Below, one piece after another: positions 1 to 12,700 of a stretch of 64,000 nucleotides of DNA. The stretch comes from Sorghum bicolor (taxonomy: Eukaryota > Streptophyta > Magnoliopsida > Poales > Poaceae). The notes under the pieces are model-generated. The model saw only the letters and a program-made list of their open reading frames with translations. It was not told where the DNA came from and did not search any database. The position numbers and the translations under genes were made by a program. The stretch covers positions 66,783,615 through 66,847,614 of the forward strand of contig NC_012873.2 of NCBI RefSeq assembly GCF_000003195.3, in the 5' to 3' direction. Numbering within the stretch: position 1 is the stretch's first letter; each line of letters starts with the position of its first letter.

Positions 1-92
1 AGATTGCGGTTAAAGTGTGTACCTGAAGATATATTTGATATTATTTTAGGTTGTCTGCTGCCTGTTTTTAACTTCAACATGGGAATTTGCAG

Positions 93-1440
93 GGCTTTCT
101 TCGGTTCGTTATATAGATGCCTAGCAAGGGGCGCAAGAGCTGTTCTACAGTTTTATGCTGATAATGTGAAGCAGAGTGAAATGATTGTGACTGCTGCCAT
201 GCGTGCTGGTTTTGCTGGTGGAGTTGTGGTTGACTGGCCTCATAGGTAAGGATTCAGCTACCGTGTAAGAGCAAGTTTAATAATACAGCCCACTTGTTGG
301 CTGTAAGGTTTCTTGCAGCCTTCTCCCAGCCCACCCATACAATAGTTAGCTATTCACTATTAATACATGGCCCACTTATCTCTCTCACAAGGTTTCTTGG
401 TTGTGCCTAAGCTGGCTGAGCCTGCTTCTCCTCTCTCTCTTCCCTTCTCTCCTCCACCTCAGCATTTAGCCAGCTTACAGCCCACTATAATACTTGCTCT
501 AACGGAGTTTGAACAATGAACAGTCCTACAAATTTCATGTCTCTTCTTATGAGCATGTCTTTCTTCTGACAGTTCCAAAGCAAAGAAGTCCTACCTTGTC
601 CTCACTTGTGGACCACCTTCGGTTAATACATCACTTCCAAAGGGTAAAGGTGAAAATGGTGAGATGTGCAGCGATGATGATGATAATGAGAGCAGTGATG
701 AAGATGGTGACAGAACAGTAAGCTAACACTTCACGTAACACAGTTCTTGAACATGGTCATGGATCTAGTTACTGTTTTGATGTTATCTCATTTTTTTTCT
801 GTCTACTACTTTTCTTGTTTTGTTTATCCTGATAATCTCCCTTTACTTTTTATTTAATAAGGTATCAATTTTTACGAATGAATCTAAGATTGAAGCAATT
901 CAGTTACTCATAAGTGCTTAATGCAGAACTAGCTGCACTGGACTTGTCATTACATGATTATATAGCCATTTGTGAATAGGCAATTTCAAATTTAGTATAG
1001 TGGAGATCCTTAAAATAAATGACTAACTTGCTTCTTTGGTTTTACATACTAATTCATAGTCGTCTAATGCTATAGAGTATAGACACTGCTGTTGTCTTGG
1101 ATGCCGTAGTTAAATACTGATTCTTTATGCTTGGTCAGGAATCTTTGCAATATCATAGTTTCTTGTTTTTTACTCCCAATCTCTTATGCTCTTATCTTAT
1201 GATTGTTCTACCATGTGAACGTGTATCAGGATTATCTATTATGCCAGCACTGAATGAAATTTTATCTTAATGCAGGTGGGCATATATGAAAGGAATAGGC
1301 CGAAGAAGCGTCAGAAGACGAAAAAGAACGGTAAAGGCAAGGATTGGCTCTTGAAGAAAAAGGAGCAAATGAGAAGAAGAGGACATGACGTGCCCGCGGA
1401 CACGAAGTACACCGGGCGTAAGCGGAAGAGCTATTTCTAG
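93..1440 (+). CDS. BUD23: 18S rRNA (guanine-N7) methyltransferase BUD23/RID2, 3' part
   Basis: Three terminal exons are visible: 93-245, 573-717 and 1276-1440 (stop TAG 1438-1440), joined in consistent phase across GT-AG introns. The gene begins upstream of the window, so the N-terminal start and most of the SAM-binding fold are missing. The first exon encodes the end of the Rossmann domain (ARAVLQFYADNVKQ, then GFAGGVVVDWPH). The second carries an acidic stretch (DDDDNESSDEDGD). The last is very basic (KKRQKTKKNGKGKDW ... TGRKRKSYF), the typical C-terminal tail of the family. BUD23 methylates a guanine of 18S rRNA in the nucleus during small-subunit maturation and is known as RID2 in Arabidopsis. 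Identity is from recognised motifs and the overall C-terminal organisation. The gene converges on RPL9. Confidence 0.9.
269..499. mobile_element. Tourist-like MITE in BUD23 intron
   Basis: A 231-bp element lies in the intron after the first visible BUD23 exon. Its ends are inverted (GAGCAAGTTTAATAATACAG on the left, GAGCAAGTATTATAGTGGGC read inward from the right). It is flanked by the trinucleotide TAA on both sides (266-268 and 500-502). A TAA duplication with short inverted ends is the hallmark of Tourist/PIF-Harbinger MITEs. No coding potential. Confidence 0.7.
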
Positions 1441-2252
1441 CTCTGTGCAATGCCAATCTCTTGCCATGCCTGTTATGCTGGTTGTTTAGTTGTACTGATA
1501 GTTCATTTAGCAGAAGCAAAAGATTTTGTAAGAGTGAAACGGTAGTACTGCCATTTTGAAGTAGTGTTGATGTCTTGCAATTTTGACAACGCTATGAAAC
1601 GGTCATTTTTGCAGAACGTGTGTTACAGATGTTGGGATGAATATAGTTGGTTGTTTGCGTGAATTTGCATCGATCGCCAAGTCTGCATTCCTCTTGGCTA
1701 AAAGAAATGCAGTTTACGTATCAAGTGCGTCATGCTGTTTTGTAAATGAAATGAGACGGTGGTGGTCCAATCTGAAGAACGTAAAATGCTCTGTCGAACC
1801 CCGTTTCCAGCAAATTTCCTGCCTTTTGGTACCTGATGCAGGCGGTATAGGTGGGGTTGGTGAGGGGACAAGAACAAAGGGTGGAATTTGGCAAAATAAG
1901 ATGCTCTAGAGTTCAAACCGATCGTGCTTTACAACAATTTCTATTTTCCACCTCATGAAATCAACAGACACTTGTTGAAAATTTAACTTTACAGGGTAGG
2001 GAATAGGATGGGAAGTGAGAGAGTGAATTGTGGATCAAAATCAGGCAAGGCAAGGCCAGACCAGGCCTAATGTCTACCACAGCACCTGGCACTTTCAGCA
2101 AAATCTCTGCAATAAACAAAGCGACTATGTAAGAGCAAGACCAGCGGAATTCTAAGAGCCAAATCTCAAGAAATGGCAATAGCAAATGAGTTCACCTGGC
2201 AAAATAAGGCTTCGCCGAAATCCATCTACTCGAGGTTCTGTAAAAGCAGAGC
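1441..2252. other. Convergent 3' region between BUD23 and RPL9
   Basis: This stretch lies between the BUD23 stop and the RPL9 stop on the opposite strand. It should hold both 3' UTRs. Short open frames on both strands show no recognisable domain and no splice-consistent continuation. No further gene is supported. Confidence 0.6.
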
Positions 2253-4231
2253 TCATTTCGCATAGACATTCAGCCTCACTCGAGCTGTCACATCCGGGTG
2301 AAGCTTGATCTCTGCAACATACTCTCCGATTTCACGGATTTCTGGAACTGTCACCAGCTTCTTGTCGACATCCCTATATGACACAGCGTGCCAGCAGTAA
2401 GAAAAGCAATAATAATGAGAAATTGTATTAAGTTTGCTTAGGAGATAGGAGCATGTACATGTACCTATTAAGTTGTGACTTTATTATGTCAACAACATCC
2501 TGTGCCGTGACGCTGTGTATAATAAAAAAAGATATTGTCAGAAAAGTGAAAGTATGACAAGAGAGAATAGATAAACAATTATCCAACTTAGAACTTGCCT
2601 CCCAAAGATTTGTTTTCCTTTTCCACCTTTGCGAGGAATCTTGAAAGCCCCGATGGTTTCAAAAACTCGGGCAAGTTGTTGTGCGTCTTCTTTTACCTAT
2701 GTAAGTAGAGAAATTCTGAAGGCTATAAATATCAACAAAATTGATAAGTACTAACCCACCAATGGCACTCATAGAATTTCATGAACATATAATGCTTAGG
2801 ACTTAATTTTTGGAGGAGATAAAGGTACTATATTTTATTTTCATAAGGACAGTAAGGATAAACTGCAATTCAAGTATACTAGCCAGACAACAAAGGACGC
2901 TGAGGTTAAACTGTACTTAGCGAGATATTTTTCTTACCCGCTTCTTCTCAGCTTCTATTCTCTCCTGTTCTAACTGCATTTCCCTGTAAAGATTAGTAGA
3001 GGAAAGAAATTCTTTCACAATCTTACTTGCACATCCAATCAAAACCATTTAATATATATTACCAGAATTCTTTTAGAAAGGTACATGGATTCCCATCTCA
3101 ATCCAGATTTCTAGGTCCTAAACCTCATAGTCAAACTAAGCATGCCATAGAGAAGGTCATAAGGTTTTTACAACGTCAGCAGCCACTGAATCATTTGATA
3201 GAGAGTGGAATTTGCAGGTAAGGAAAAACATGTGAAACCCAACAATTAGATAACATAACTAACAAAGCGTGGGTGGTACAGCCAAGGGCTACAATGCAGC
3301 GAGAGTGAGCAATTACTTGAGGACTTCTGGGGTTAGAAGCGTAGCCTTGCCCTTGGGAAGGAGGAAGTTGCGGTAGAATCCAGCTCGCACTTTCATTGTA
3401 TCCCCTTTCTTCCCAACCGCTTCTATGTCATCTGTCAGTATGACCTATGGGAAAGAATTTTGTTTACATGTAATGCTAAGGGTGGTGATAATAGATGCAC
3501 AAGATGAGCAGGTGAAATACAGCTCAGTGCTGTACCACATTGTCAATTTAACTGGATGCAACTTTGTTGCATTCTTGTACAATCAGGCAATCACAACACA
3601 AAGAACGACTTGTATATTGAACTTCAACTAGTGAGGCGAGGCTCCCGCCAAATGTAATTCCTATTATCTGAATCACCTGCCTAAAAGGCTGATTAGAAGT
3701 AGTACAACTCTTGAAGCATCTAGATTGTGCGAGCCACTGTTCTTACCCGTTGCCAGTGAGACAGCTAACTAACTTGTTTTTTTTATCTATTGATCAGAAT
3801 GTACAATCCAACGATGGGCAGAGCATCACTTCGATGAAGAAAACAAAAATGTAACAGGTACTATTTCACGCACTCTGCAAACCGCATGCATTTGAACAGA
3901 AGAACACGTGGAAAGTGACTCCGGGGCGGGCAAATGGCCGAAGCAAGAGGCGCGAATCTACCTGGAAGGCTAGAACCCAAAATGGCATGGAACGAAAGCT
4001 ACCGCAGGCGCAAGTTACGAGAGTGGAGGGGGGGGGGGGGGGGGAGTGGGCAGCGAGGCGGGGGAGGGTTTGGGGAGCCGGGCCGACCTGGCGGTACTTC
4101 TTGACCTTCCCCTGGGCGACGATGACCAGCGAGGGAGCCCTGCGAGAGGCCGTGAGGTGGCGCTCCGCCGAGGGCCGCGTGGAGGAGGCGGAGGTCCAGG
4201 GCAACGTGGAGGCGCACGACGGCGACGCCAT
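2253..4231 (-). CDS. RPL9: 50S ribosomal protein L9, chloroplastic
   Basis: Six exons on the minus strand: 4231-4088, 3444-3317, 2983-2938, 2696-2599, 2512-2465 and 2373-2253. Together they encode 194 residues. Exon 1 gives a Ser/Ala/Arg-rich leader like a plastid transit peptide, followed by KVKKYRQ. Exon 2 carries the L9 N-domain core ([20 protein letters not shown], then KGKA). Exons 3-4 encode the long charged helix ([20 protein letters not shown]) that links the two L9 domains. The last exons give the C-domain ([34 protein letters not shown]). L9 binds 23S rRNA near the L1 stalk of bacterial-type ribosomes, so this is plastid translation machinery. The intron after exon 4 starts with GC instead of GT (AG|GCAAGT at 2599/2598). 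It is required to keep the frame and fits the known GC-AG class. Intron 1 contains a G-run at about 4028-4044. The upstream gene is divergent. Confidence 0.93.
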
Positions 4232-4461
4232 TGTTCTCGCGCTTCGAGCAAAGCTTTGCTAGTGGCGCTTCGGTCGCCTCCTCCGCTCGCACCACTTCCC
4301 TTTCTTATCCATCCACTCACTTGGCGATTGGGCTAAATAACGGTTTGGGCCGGGATGAGAAAACGGTGGCGGCCCACTGGCCCAATCTGATCTGTATTGG
4401 ATAACATAAAGTCGCGCTCCGTCGAGCCCGTTTCCCGTCGAGCTGCTCACCCGTCGCGTCC
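4232..4461. promoter_or_regulatory. Bidirectional promoter with site II motifs
   Basis: Only 230 bp separate the start codons of the divergent RPL9 and plastid membrane-protein genes. Four TGGGCY motifs (site II elements) occur within 56 bp: TGGGCT 4329-4334, TGGGCC 4346-4351, and two in reverse orientation at 4371-4376 and 4379-4384. Site II elements are known from promoters of plant ribosomal, organelle and proliferation genes. Shared use by both genes is inferred from the spacing. Confidence 0.6.
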
Positions 4462-5635
4462 ATGGCGGGAGCCTGCGCGGTCGCCGTGCCCGTGGCCACT
4501 CCAGCCGCGCCGCCCCGAGGCGTCGCCGGTTCCGGCTCCAGCTTGGCGCCGCGAGGAGGCAGCAGCATCTCCCGCCGCGTGAACTGCCGGCGTGATAGCC
4601 CCCGCGTGCCCGTGCCCACGAGGAGCCGCGTCGTCACCCGTCTCGCCGGGCGCGACCCCGGGGAGGCCGGGACCGACGCGGGGGTGGGGCAAATTCTCAA
4701 GGTCAGTGCGTGTGCCTCCTCATCCTGGGTGCTTTTGCATTCTCTTGTCAGCGGCCACTGTATATCCTTGTGGGCGTACTCTGAATGTGTCTGATCGAAG
4801 GTCTGAATTCTACACGATAACACATTTGTTTGGACGCGAAATATTTTTGGAGTTCTAGAAAAAATTATGTAAAATACCAACAGATTTTATGGTTTTGAAA
4901 ACCATAGCATTGCTAAAATTGTAGTCTTTTGGAGTTTTATAAAAAAAGCTCCACGCGAAATGGAATTTCTCTAAACCAAAGTTTTGCACGTGTCTCGTAA
5001 AAAAAAAAAAAGTTTTGCACGTGGTTTTGAAGACCATAGCATTGTTAAAATTGGAGTTTTATAAACTCCATGCGAAATGGGTTTTCTCTAAACCGAAGTT
5101 CTACACGTGGATTCTACCAAACAGGACCTAAGCTTTTCTTTTTTTTTTTCGCACTAGTATCGTAGTATGATCTCTTTGAAGCAATGAATTGGTTTCTAGC
5201 GTCAGTTTCATTATGCCCTCTTTGGAACGTAGGAGATTTTTCTGTTTTCTACGTTTGTCCTATGAAAATGAACCGATACTAATTCTTCAATAATTCATGT
5301 GTTCCAAAGGGACCTAAGTAGCCATTACCTCGAGACTCAAGTTCCTGCCATCAGAATATCATATCAGTGACGCTTGGAAGTGACACTGTTTTCATATTTG
5401 GGTCTAAGCAGCTATTTATGTTTTTCCTTCCTTGTCATGTGTTAATGAATAGGGTGATTCTGGCTATCTATGGACATTGGTGCTTGGATCCCTTGGTGGC
5501 GCTGCGGTCATAAAGTACGGAAGCATCCTGCTACCGGACATCACAAGGCCGAACATCGTGGTAGCTCTGCTGATGGTGTCCCTGCCGGTGGTAGCTGCAG
5601 TCTTGCTTTTGCTCAAAGCGAGCTCGGCGGACTGA
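4462..5635 (+). CDS. Small predicted plastid membrane protein, unknown function
   Basis: Two exons, 4462-4701 and 5453-5635 (stop TGA 5633-5635), join in phase 0 to give 140 residues. The start is the first ATG downstream of the shared promoter. Residues 1 to about 75 are rich in Ala, Arg, Ser and Pro with almost no acidic residues, as expected of a chloroplast transit peptide. Exon 2 encodes two hydrophobic segments, YLWTLVLGSLGGAAVIKYG and NIVVALLMVSLPVVAAVLLL, separated by a short polar turn (SILLPDITRP). This suggests a two-span thylakoid or envelope protein. I do not recognise the family. Its divergent partner RPL9 is also plastid-targeted. The intron of about 750 bp contains a local duplication at about 4870-5110 and a small MITE-like block at about 5213-5316. 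Confidence 0.75.
4875..5110. repeat. Imperfect tandem duplication in intron
   Basis: Two adjacent copies of a roughly 130-bp unit share 'accatagcattg(c/t)taaaattg', 'ggagttttataaa', 'gcgaaatgg' and 'tttctctaaacc(a/g)aagtt'. They lie in the intron of the small membrane-protein gene. No coding potential; origin unknown. Confidence 0.6.
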
Positions 5636-6216
5636 TACGATACGAGGACTCCTCGAAACCGAGAATTCGAGACTACTGAAACTTCTTTCCAATATAATAA
5701 TAGTTCGGCCCCATCTTGTAAGATGGAAAAGTTTGCAACTCTGTTAAATGAAAAAAAAATTGAGGCCTCCCTCAATGCAAGTTTCGCAGCTTCAGAAATC
5801 AGAAAAAAGATTGTCCGTTGATATTGAATTTGCTTAATCTGACTTTCAAAAAAAAATGATTAATCCAAAACCTCAAGTACAGAATCAGGAATGGAACATA
5901 TTTACAGTGTTGTCTAGTCTCGGGGTTTGAGATCAGCATCCCACAACTTCCGACTGCTGCATGCACTTGCCAAACGAAATAACTCTACATAAAAATAATT
6001 GCTTTGCAAGAATGATAAAGGGATCAATGCGCCGACAATATTAGTTCACAATTCTCACTCCCGCGGTTGCCACTCACAGCCCGAAAATCTTGAAGCTCTC
6101 AACACAACGAATGTACAAGCTCGTGGGGACCCCAATGAATCTAAGAATTGCAGATTGGGCTACAGCAACATGGTAGTTGAAGACAATCTAGAATCCTGCA
6201 GTAAATATTTACACGC
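5636..6216. other. 3' flanks between membrane-protein gene and DnaJ gene
   Basis: Convergent 3' region. It should contain the 3' UTR of the upstream plus-strand gene and of the DnaJ gene on the minus strand. No splice-consistent coding exon or repeat structure was seen. Confidence 0.5.
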
Positions 6217-9200
6217 CTACAGGTTGTCATTCAGCCACTTTGCAGCACCATTAACAATGGACCTGTGAGAATTCAACAAATTGGTCAGAATACAAGAGAG
6301 AACCCAAACACAAAAATGTCTGATGAACTAACTCAATCAACATTGTTTTTCCTCGAACTCGGTCAACCTATTATTTTTCTCAAACACAACTAACACAATT
6401 ATGTTGGTTCAAATTTCAACAGAAGTTAGGCATCTGCATTCAAACCTCCCATTACTAGGTTTGTAATTTCCCCTTTTAAAGAATACTTGGAACTGTAATG
6501 CTGTAACCAACAATAATATAGTTTATTACAAGATTTAGTTAGGTTGGTTCACATTTCAACAGAACAGGCATATGCATTCAAACTTCCCATTACTACATTT
6601 GTAATTTTCCCTTTTAACAAGCACATGGAAATGTAACGTCTGCCATAAACAACGACGTAGTTTCTGTCCGAAAGATCACAATACGAGTTTATACGTCCAA
6701 AACAGGAAAAATAGACACTACAAAACCTATGATCAGTATAATGTTTTTTTGTTCAGCATAGCATTACCTCATTACCATATATTTAAGAAAAATAGACAGT
6801 ACAAAACCTATTTTCAGCATGATGAACAGACATAATCATCACATGATTTTTTACGCTGTTGTGAAATCAAATTTAAAAAGTTACCCAGCAAAATCTGTAA
6901 GTTTCTTCAACCAGTCACCCTCTGCTTCTTTAGATTTGTCTGTATCTTCTTGACTAGCACCTACTTCTTTCTCTTGATGTACGCCTGCAACAAAGATAAC
7001 AAATGTCAGACATCAAATTCTTTTTAAGGAAATTCCATTCATTATCAAGCGATACCAACAAGACACCAACAAACTTCTGATAGTAAAAATCCAAAATAAG
7101 AATAAATTATTTGTTGTGGGGACAGGGGAAGGGAAGGACTGAGGAAAAGAAATAGAGTGATTAGCATGTATACGTTTTGGCTGGGCAGGTTTTGGCTTGG
7201 CGTCTGTTCGAGCAAAGCCACCATTACTCAAAGATGCAAGTTCCTCAAGTAATTCCCTTTCACGCCCACTGGAAGAAACAGAAAATTAGTAATTAAGAAA
7301 TACTAACTGAGAAATTATGTGGCTCGCCAACTCTAGGATAGTGGTAAAAGTAATTAAGAGGTAGGATCAAATCAGAAAGCTTTTCACCTTATGCGCTTGG
7401 GTATTGCAACTTTAACAGTGAACAAATGATCACCACGTATAGATGGCTTATTCAATGATGGAACTCCTTGCTTCGCTAAGACAATTACATCACCAGGTTG
7501 GGTACCTGGAGGTATTCGAAGGTCACTGGTTCCATCAACAGTTCTGACCTGCTCATAAAACAAATTGAAAGGAACAGTTACACAGACCTATATAACTTAT
7601 ATCAGAAGAACCATTTCAAAGACATATTTTCATGTTTTGAAACAAACATCTACCAACAATTAGTCTACTCTCAACCTGCGTTAGTTGAAAAGGCACTAAA
7701 CTTGTATAAGTTTGAGCAAATCAATATGGCAGACTTTATATATCACTGAAAGTTCAATCAGCAATTCAGCATTGCTTCAACAAGTATTGTGTTAAAGCAG
7801 GGCGAAGAGGGTCTCACATAAACCTCAAATTGAAGGTTGCTGACTGCATCAGCATTGGAATAAAGTAACCGCTATTTTTCCTACAAGGAATATCAAGTTT
7901 TGCATGTTTGTCCTCCAGTTATCAAGTGAAGTGGACAAGTTCCAGACATTTGTTCTGCTCTATGGGGAAAATATAGTTGTTTACTGAACAAGGTAGTAAT
8001 CAACGACTGAAACTAAAGGTCACAACTGATAATCATAGTGAGAAAGATCTTACCCCCTTAACGGTGCCCAAAATAGCTTCAAGATAGCTTATTGACACAG
8101 TTGAATACAAGTTTATACCATCCCTCCTGATATCTGATGGTTCCTCTATATCAAGGCAAACAAAGAGATCTCCAGGAGGCCCACTGTTTTCGAAAGGATG
8201 AAATGATTGGATATCCATGCAAAGAGATATATAGAAGGCAGACGATCAGAAATTTGAACAAGATAAACTGCATTCAAGCTAAAGCAAGGCAGGAACACAC
8301 TGGCTTAGAGATATGTGAAGATACTTAGTCTTTTTCTGTTATATGGGGCATCAGTTAGGGGCCCAGGGGATCCTATGGCCCCCTGGGCCCCTAACTGATG
8401 CCCCATAACACTTTCTATGCTGCAGTTGTTGCATAACTTCCTTTAATCTTACAGCCACCTTGAAAAGATAAATTAATACATAGGCAACATAAGCCACTCT
8501 GCATTCATGTATGCTAATGATTATAGGCATAGAGATATCTGAAACATTTTTTTGAGGTTTTTCTACACTGAAGTTGTAGCATAACTTCCTTCAAAATCAT
8601 GGCTTCCTTGAATAGGTAAACTAATGCATATGCGTTAAACTACTCTGCATTCATGTGCGCTCCTGATTCCACAAAATAACTTCGGCGGAAAGCACAAGTG
8701 CCAGACCTAATCCAAAATGCCAGAGACTACAAACTTACTTCTTCTTTTTCGTGAACATGCGGGAGAGCTGTGTATCATTATATTAAGAAGAAAAAAGGGG
8801 ACTATAAACTTACATTCATCTACTTGGAGCAAAGAAGGAAAAAAAACAAATCTAGTATACAACTATACATCTCATGGGTATGCCATTGGCAAGTACATCT
8901 TTTCTCCTAACTAAACACCTATACCCCGTGACATTTAACTATATATTACCATGTTCTCAGCAAATATTTAGTCCAAAGTTACGCAATAGATGGCACAACC
9001 GCACAAGAGTACAAGAATGAGCATCTCAAAGCAGTAGCATAATGCAAAAGATCCATTTAATTGTATCTAAGACAGCAATGAACTCTTGAAGTATTTTGAA
9101 ATGTTCAAGCATGAAAATCAAGAAGTTAAACATTCAGTCTAAGTGCTCTGCATACCCTTTTGGTCCTGCATCACCTTCCCCACGTACACGAAGAGTACTG

Positions 9201-9764
9201 CCTTTGCTCACTCCTGGAGGGATTTTTACTTTGATCTCCTTTCTGACACGGATACGACCCTCTCCGGAACATTTCCTGCAATACTCTGAAATGACTTCGC
9301 CCTCTCCTGCGCAAGTGGGGCAAATAGAAACCTACAAGATAAAAATAAATAAATAAATAATGTGACCATCACAAAAATTGCAACAGAATCAAATCGAGGT
9401 AAAATCATTACATAGAAACTCAGGTGATCCAAAGGCTATAGGCATAGTTTATTTTTGGCTAATGTTGAGACCTTGAGCTTGGCACCTTAATACTCTTTTT
9501 TTTCTCGAACACGCAGGAACACCTTAATACCCCCTTGCTGGTTGGGAACTGTGGAAACATCATAATGACTGTGATTTTAGCAATGCCACTCTAATTATGG
9601 TGGTCAGAACAGTGATTAATGTGCTGCCAGGGTTGGGAATCGCAGGAACTGGGTCACTGGGCTATTCTATCTCCCCCCCCCCCCTCTTCCCTGGTAATTA
9701 GCACTGTGTGCTGTGGTCGTCCTTTTGTTGTCCGTAGCACAGTTGTTTTAAGTTCGAAGAATGA

Positions 9765-9797
<33 letters not shown>

Positions 9798-12700
9798 TTG
9801 TTAATTGTTATTGTGGTGTGAGTGTGTTGTGTTTCGGTGTTTCTTCTCTGTACCTTTTTTTCCTCTTCAATCAAATGATACATAGCTTTCCTGCGCGTTC
9901 AAGAAAAGGAGACCTTGAGGCTCCACAGTCATGTACGAAACATAATTTAAATGCTCATGCTAGGACACTCCGCACAAACAAGCGGCATGAAAGCTATCAT
10001 ATTATTGCAACCATGTCTTCACTGTAAATCTCACAAATAATATTATTAAGTTAAACAGTCTATATAGGAATGCTCCATGATTACCTGAGAGAACAGACCA
10101 AATGGTGTTTGTTCAGTTCGCATTACTTGCCCTCGCCCACCACATGTGGAACATATTCTCATCTTGGAACCAGCCTTTGATCCAGAACCACCACATGTAT
10201 CGCATGTTTCCAAATGAGATAATATAATATCTTTCTCTGTTCCAAATATCGCCTCTGTGAACCCCAGAATCACATCATATCTGATCAAATAAATTTGTGT
10301 CAGTTTAGGAATTACACTGGTCCTGTAAAAGGTCTGTTCTAGAGCTCAAAACAAACAATGTAGCAGAACTGGCACAAAATGCAGTATTTGATATATTTAT
10401 AGGGTTGCAAATAATACAAAAAAGAAAGAAAGATACAGGCGGACAAACGAACCAAACAGTGTTAGAAAAGGCACGCAAGAACAGACTGCTCCCCAACCTA
10501 CCCACCCTACTTCACCCAGTTACTGGTTTTGGTCCACATAATTGAAAGTATCGGGTTTGCTATATTTGCATTATTCTAGAATTCTAGAAGTATTTGATGA
10601 GATGTGTTGTTTTGCAACCTTGCAGATAAAAGCTGTAGAAATCTGAGACTCCGAGTGTATAGGAAAACAGGTTGCAATCGCATGGCTACCAGAATTCGAA
10701 AACCAACAGGCAACAGACAAATATCTCAAAATTTTATCACAAGGATGGAACAAAGGATACAACTTGATTTTAGCATACTTTTACCAAGCAGCTTATCATT
10801 CTGGGGATCCAAGCATTTTGCTTATGCCAGTATGGCAGTACCAGATAATGAAACAGTGCATGCTGCATACTACATTCAGGCAAATAACACTGCATATTTA
10901 TGGTTTTACAGATACTAAGTCAATTAAAAATTAAATTTGCAAACATTATAAAAAAAAACACAATTGATCTTAAGTATCATCTCACTTCAACATGTCTTGC
11001 AAGTGGCGACAAACCTGATGTCTTCACCCTGAACAGCAGTGTTTCGCCTGCTTGTCCTAAACGAGCTCTGGTCCATGCCAGAAAAGCCACCCATGCTTGC
11101 TCCAAAGAATGTCTCAAACAGATCAAATGGATTAGTCTGCATGGAAGAAAAGGTCGGTGAAAACAAAGAAATCTTGGTTAACCAAAAAGATCGCAAGATC
11201 TGATAACACTTAGGCCCCATTTGGCACGGATCTAGTATCCTCAAGCTAAAGAACTTGAATGAATTATATATAAAGAACACTTAGATTCTTTTTTTTAGAG
11301 AGAGAGAGTGTGTGGAAAAGTAGTACTGTGTAAGCTCCACCGGGGCCTCCAACTGCACTCTTAACCCCAGCTTCACCATATTGGTCATACAACGCCCTCT
11401 TCTTTTCATCTGACAGCACCTAATGACAATGAAATTCAGTACTCCAAAATGACCGAAGGAAGTAAACAGAAGACCAGAATTAAATCTCTGATTGAACAAT
11501 GAATAATCCATCAAATAATGGAGAGTACATAACCTGAGTCAAAAATATAGAACCATTTGATAGAGGCAATGCCATCCAACCGAATATTAGGTTGACTGGA
11601 TAAGAACAGTAGCACAGCACTAACCATACTTATAGATGCAAAGCACCAGAAATGTGGTCAAATACTTTGCATATTTGAGTCCACATATAAAGTAGCACCA
11701 GACTAGTGAGAAGTTGAGAACAGAATATGAACTTATAATTTTAAAGTAGATTACGACTACTATGTTAAAAATAGTTAACTATTGAATGGGAAATTCACCA
11801 TTTTCAGAATAGTACCACATATTCTCAGCAATGGTACTCCCTCCGTATAGAATTTAGAAGTCGTTTAGGACAGCGACACGGTCTCCAAAACACAACTTTG
11901 ACCTCTTATTTTTATAAAAATATTTAGGAAAAAATGATACATGTATACTTTTATGAAAGTATTTTTCAAGACAAATCTATTCATATAATTTTCACATTTG
12001 CAAACTCAACAATTTAGAAGTTATTGATGATTTATATTCTCAATGTTTGACCCAAACCTTGTCCAAAACGACTTCTAAATCCTACACAGAGGGAGTATGT
12101 TGGTCGATTAATACGCTGTGCATTAATTTTTTAATCATCGGTGTCAGGAAGCCAGCTATCGACTGAAACCTCAAGGGTCTGTTACATCAGGAGGTTTTCA
12201 GCCAATTTTCACAATAGCCAAAAGGTTATTATCTAAGATATCTGGTAATCAGAATAGTAGATAGAACATGTTAAGCAAAATACTGGATACCTCATACTTG
12301 TTAAACAAATTTGCATACCTCATACGCTGCACTTATCTCTTTAAACTTTTCGGTTGCTCCAGGCTCCTTATTGACATCAGGATGGTACTAGAGACAGAGA
12401 AAAAAGATGTCACGATTTATTTCCCAGGAAAAACTTAATCTATAGTATGTACTGAGAGCATCCAAAAACTAGAGACAAAGCAAAATTTTTCGGTTGGTAG
12501 ATTGAAAGATAAACAGACAGTCAGCTACGAATCAAAAGATTGAGTGCCTGCTAAGTGGGGTATTTTAGGTCCAATAACCTAATCTATGGAGTAGATAAAA
12601 TACTCTGGTTAACCTAATCTATGGAGTAGATAAAATACTCTGGTTGAAAAGAGGATCGCTTTGGGCTACTAAGGATTTCGTCTAGTTTCAGTCTTAACAA

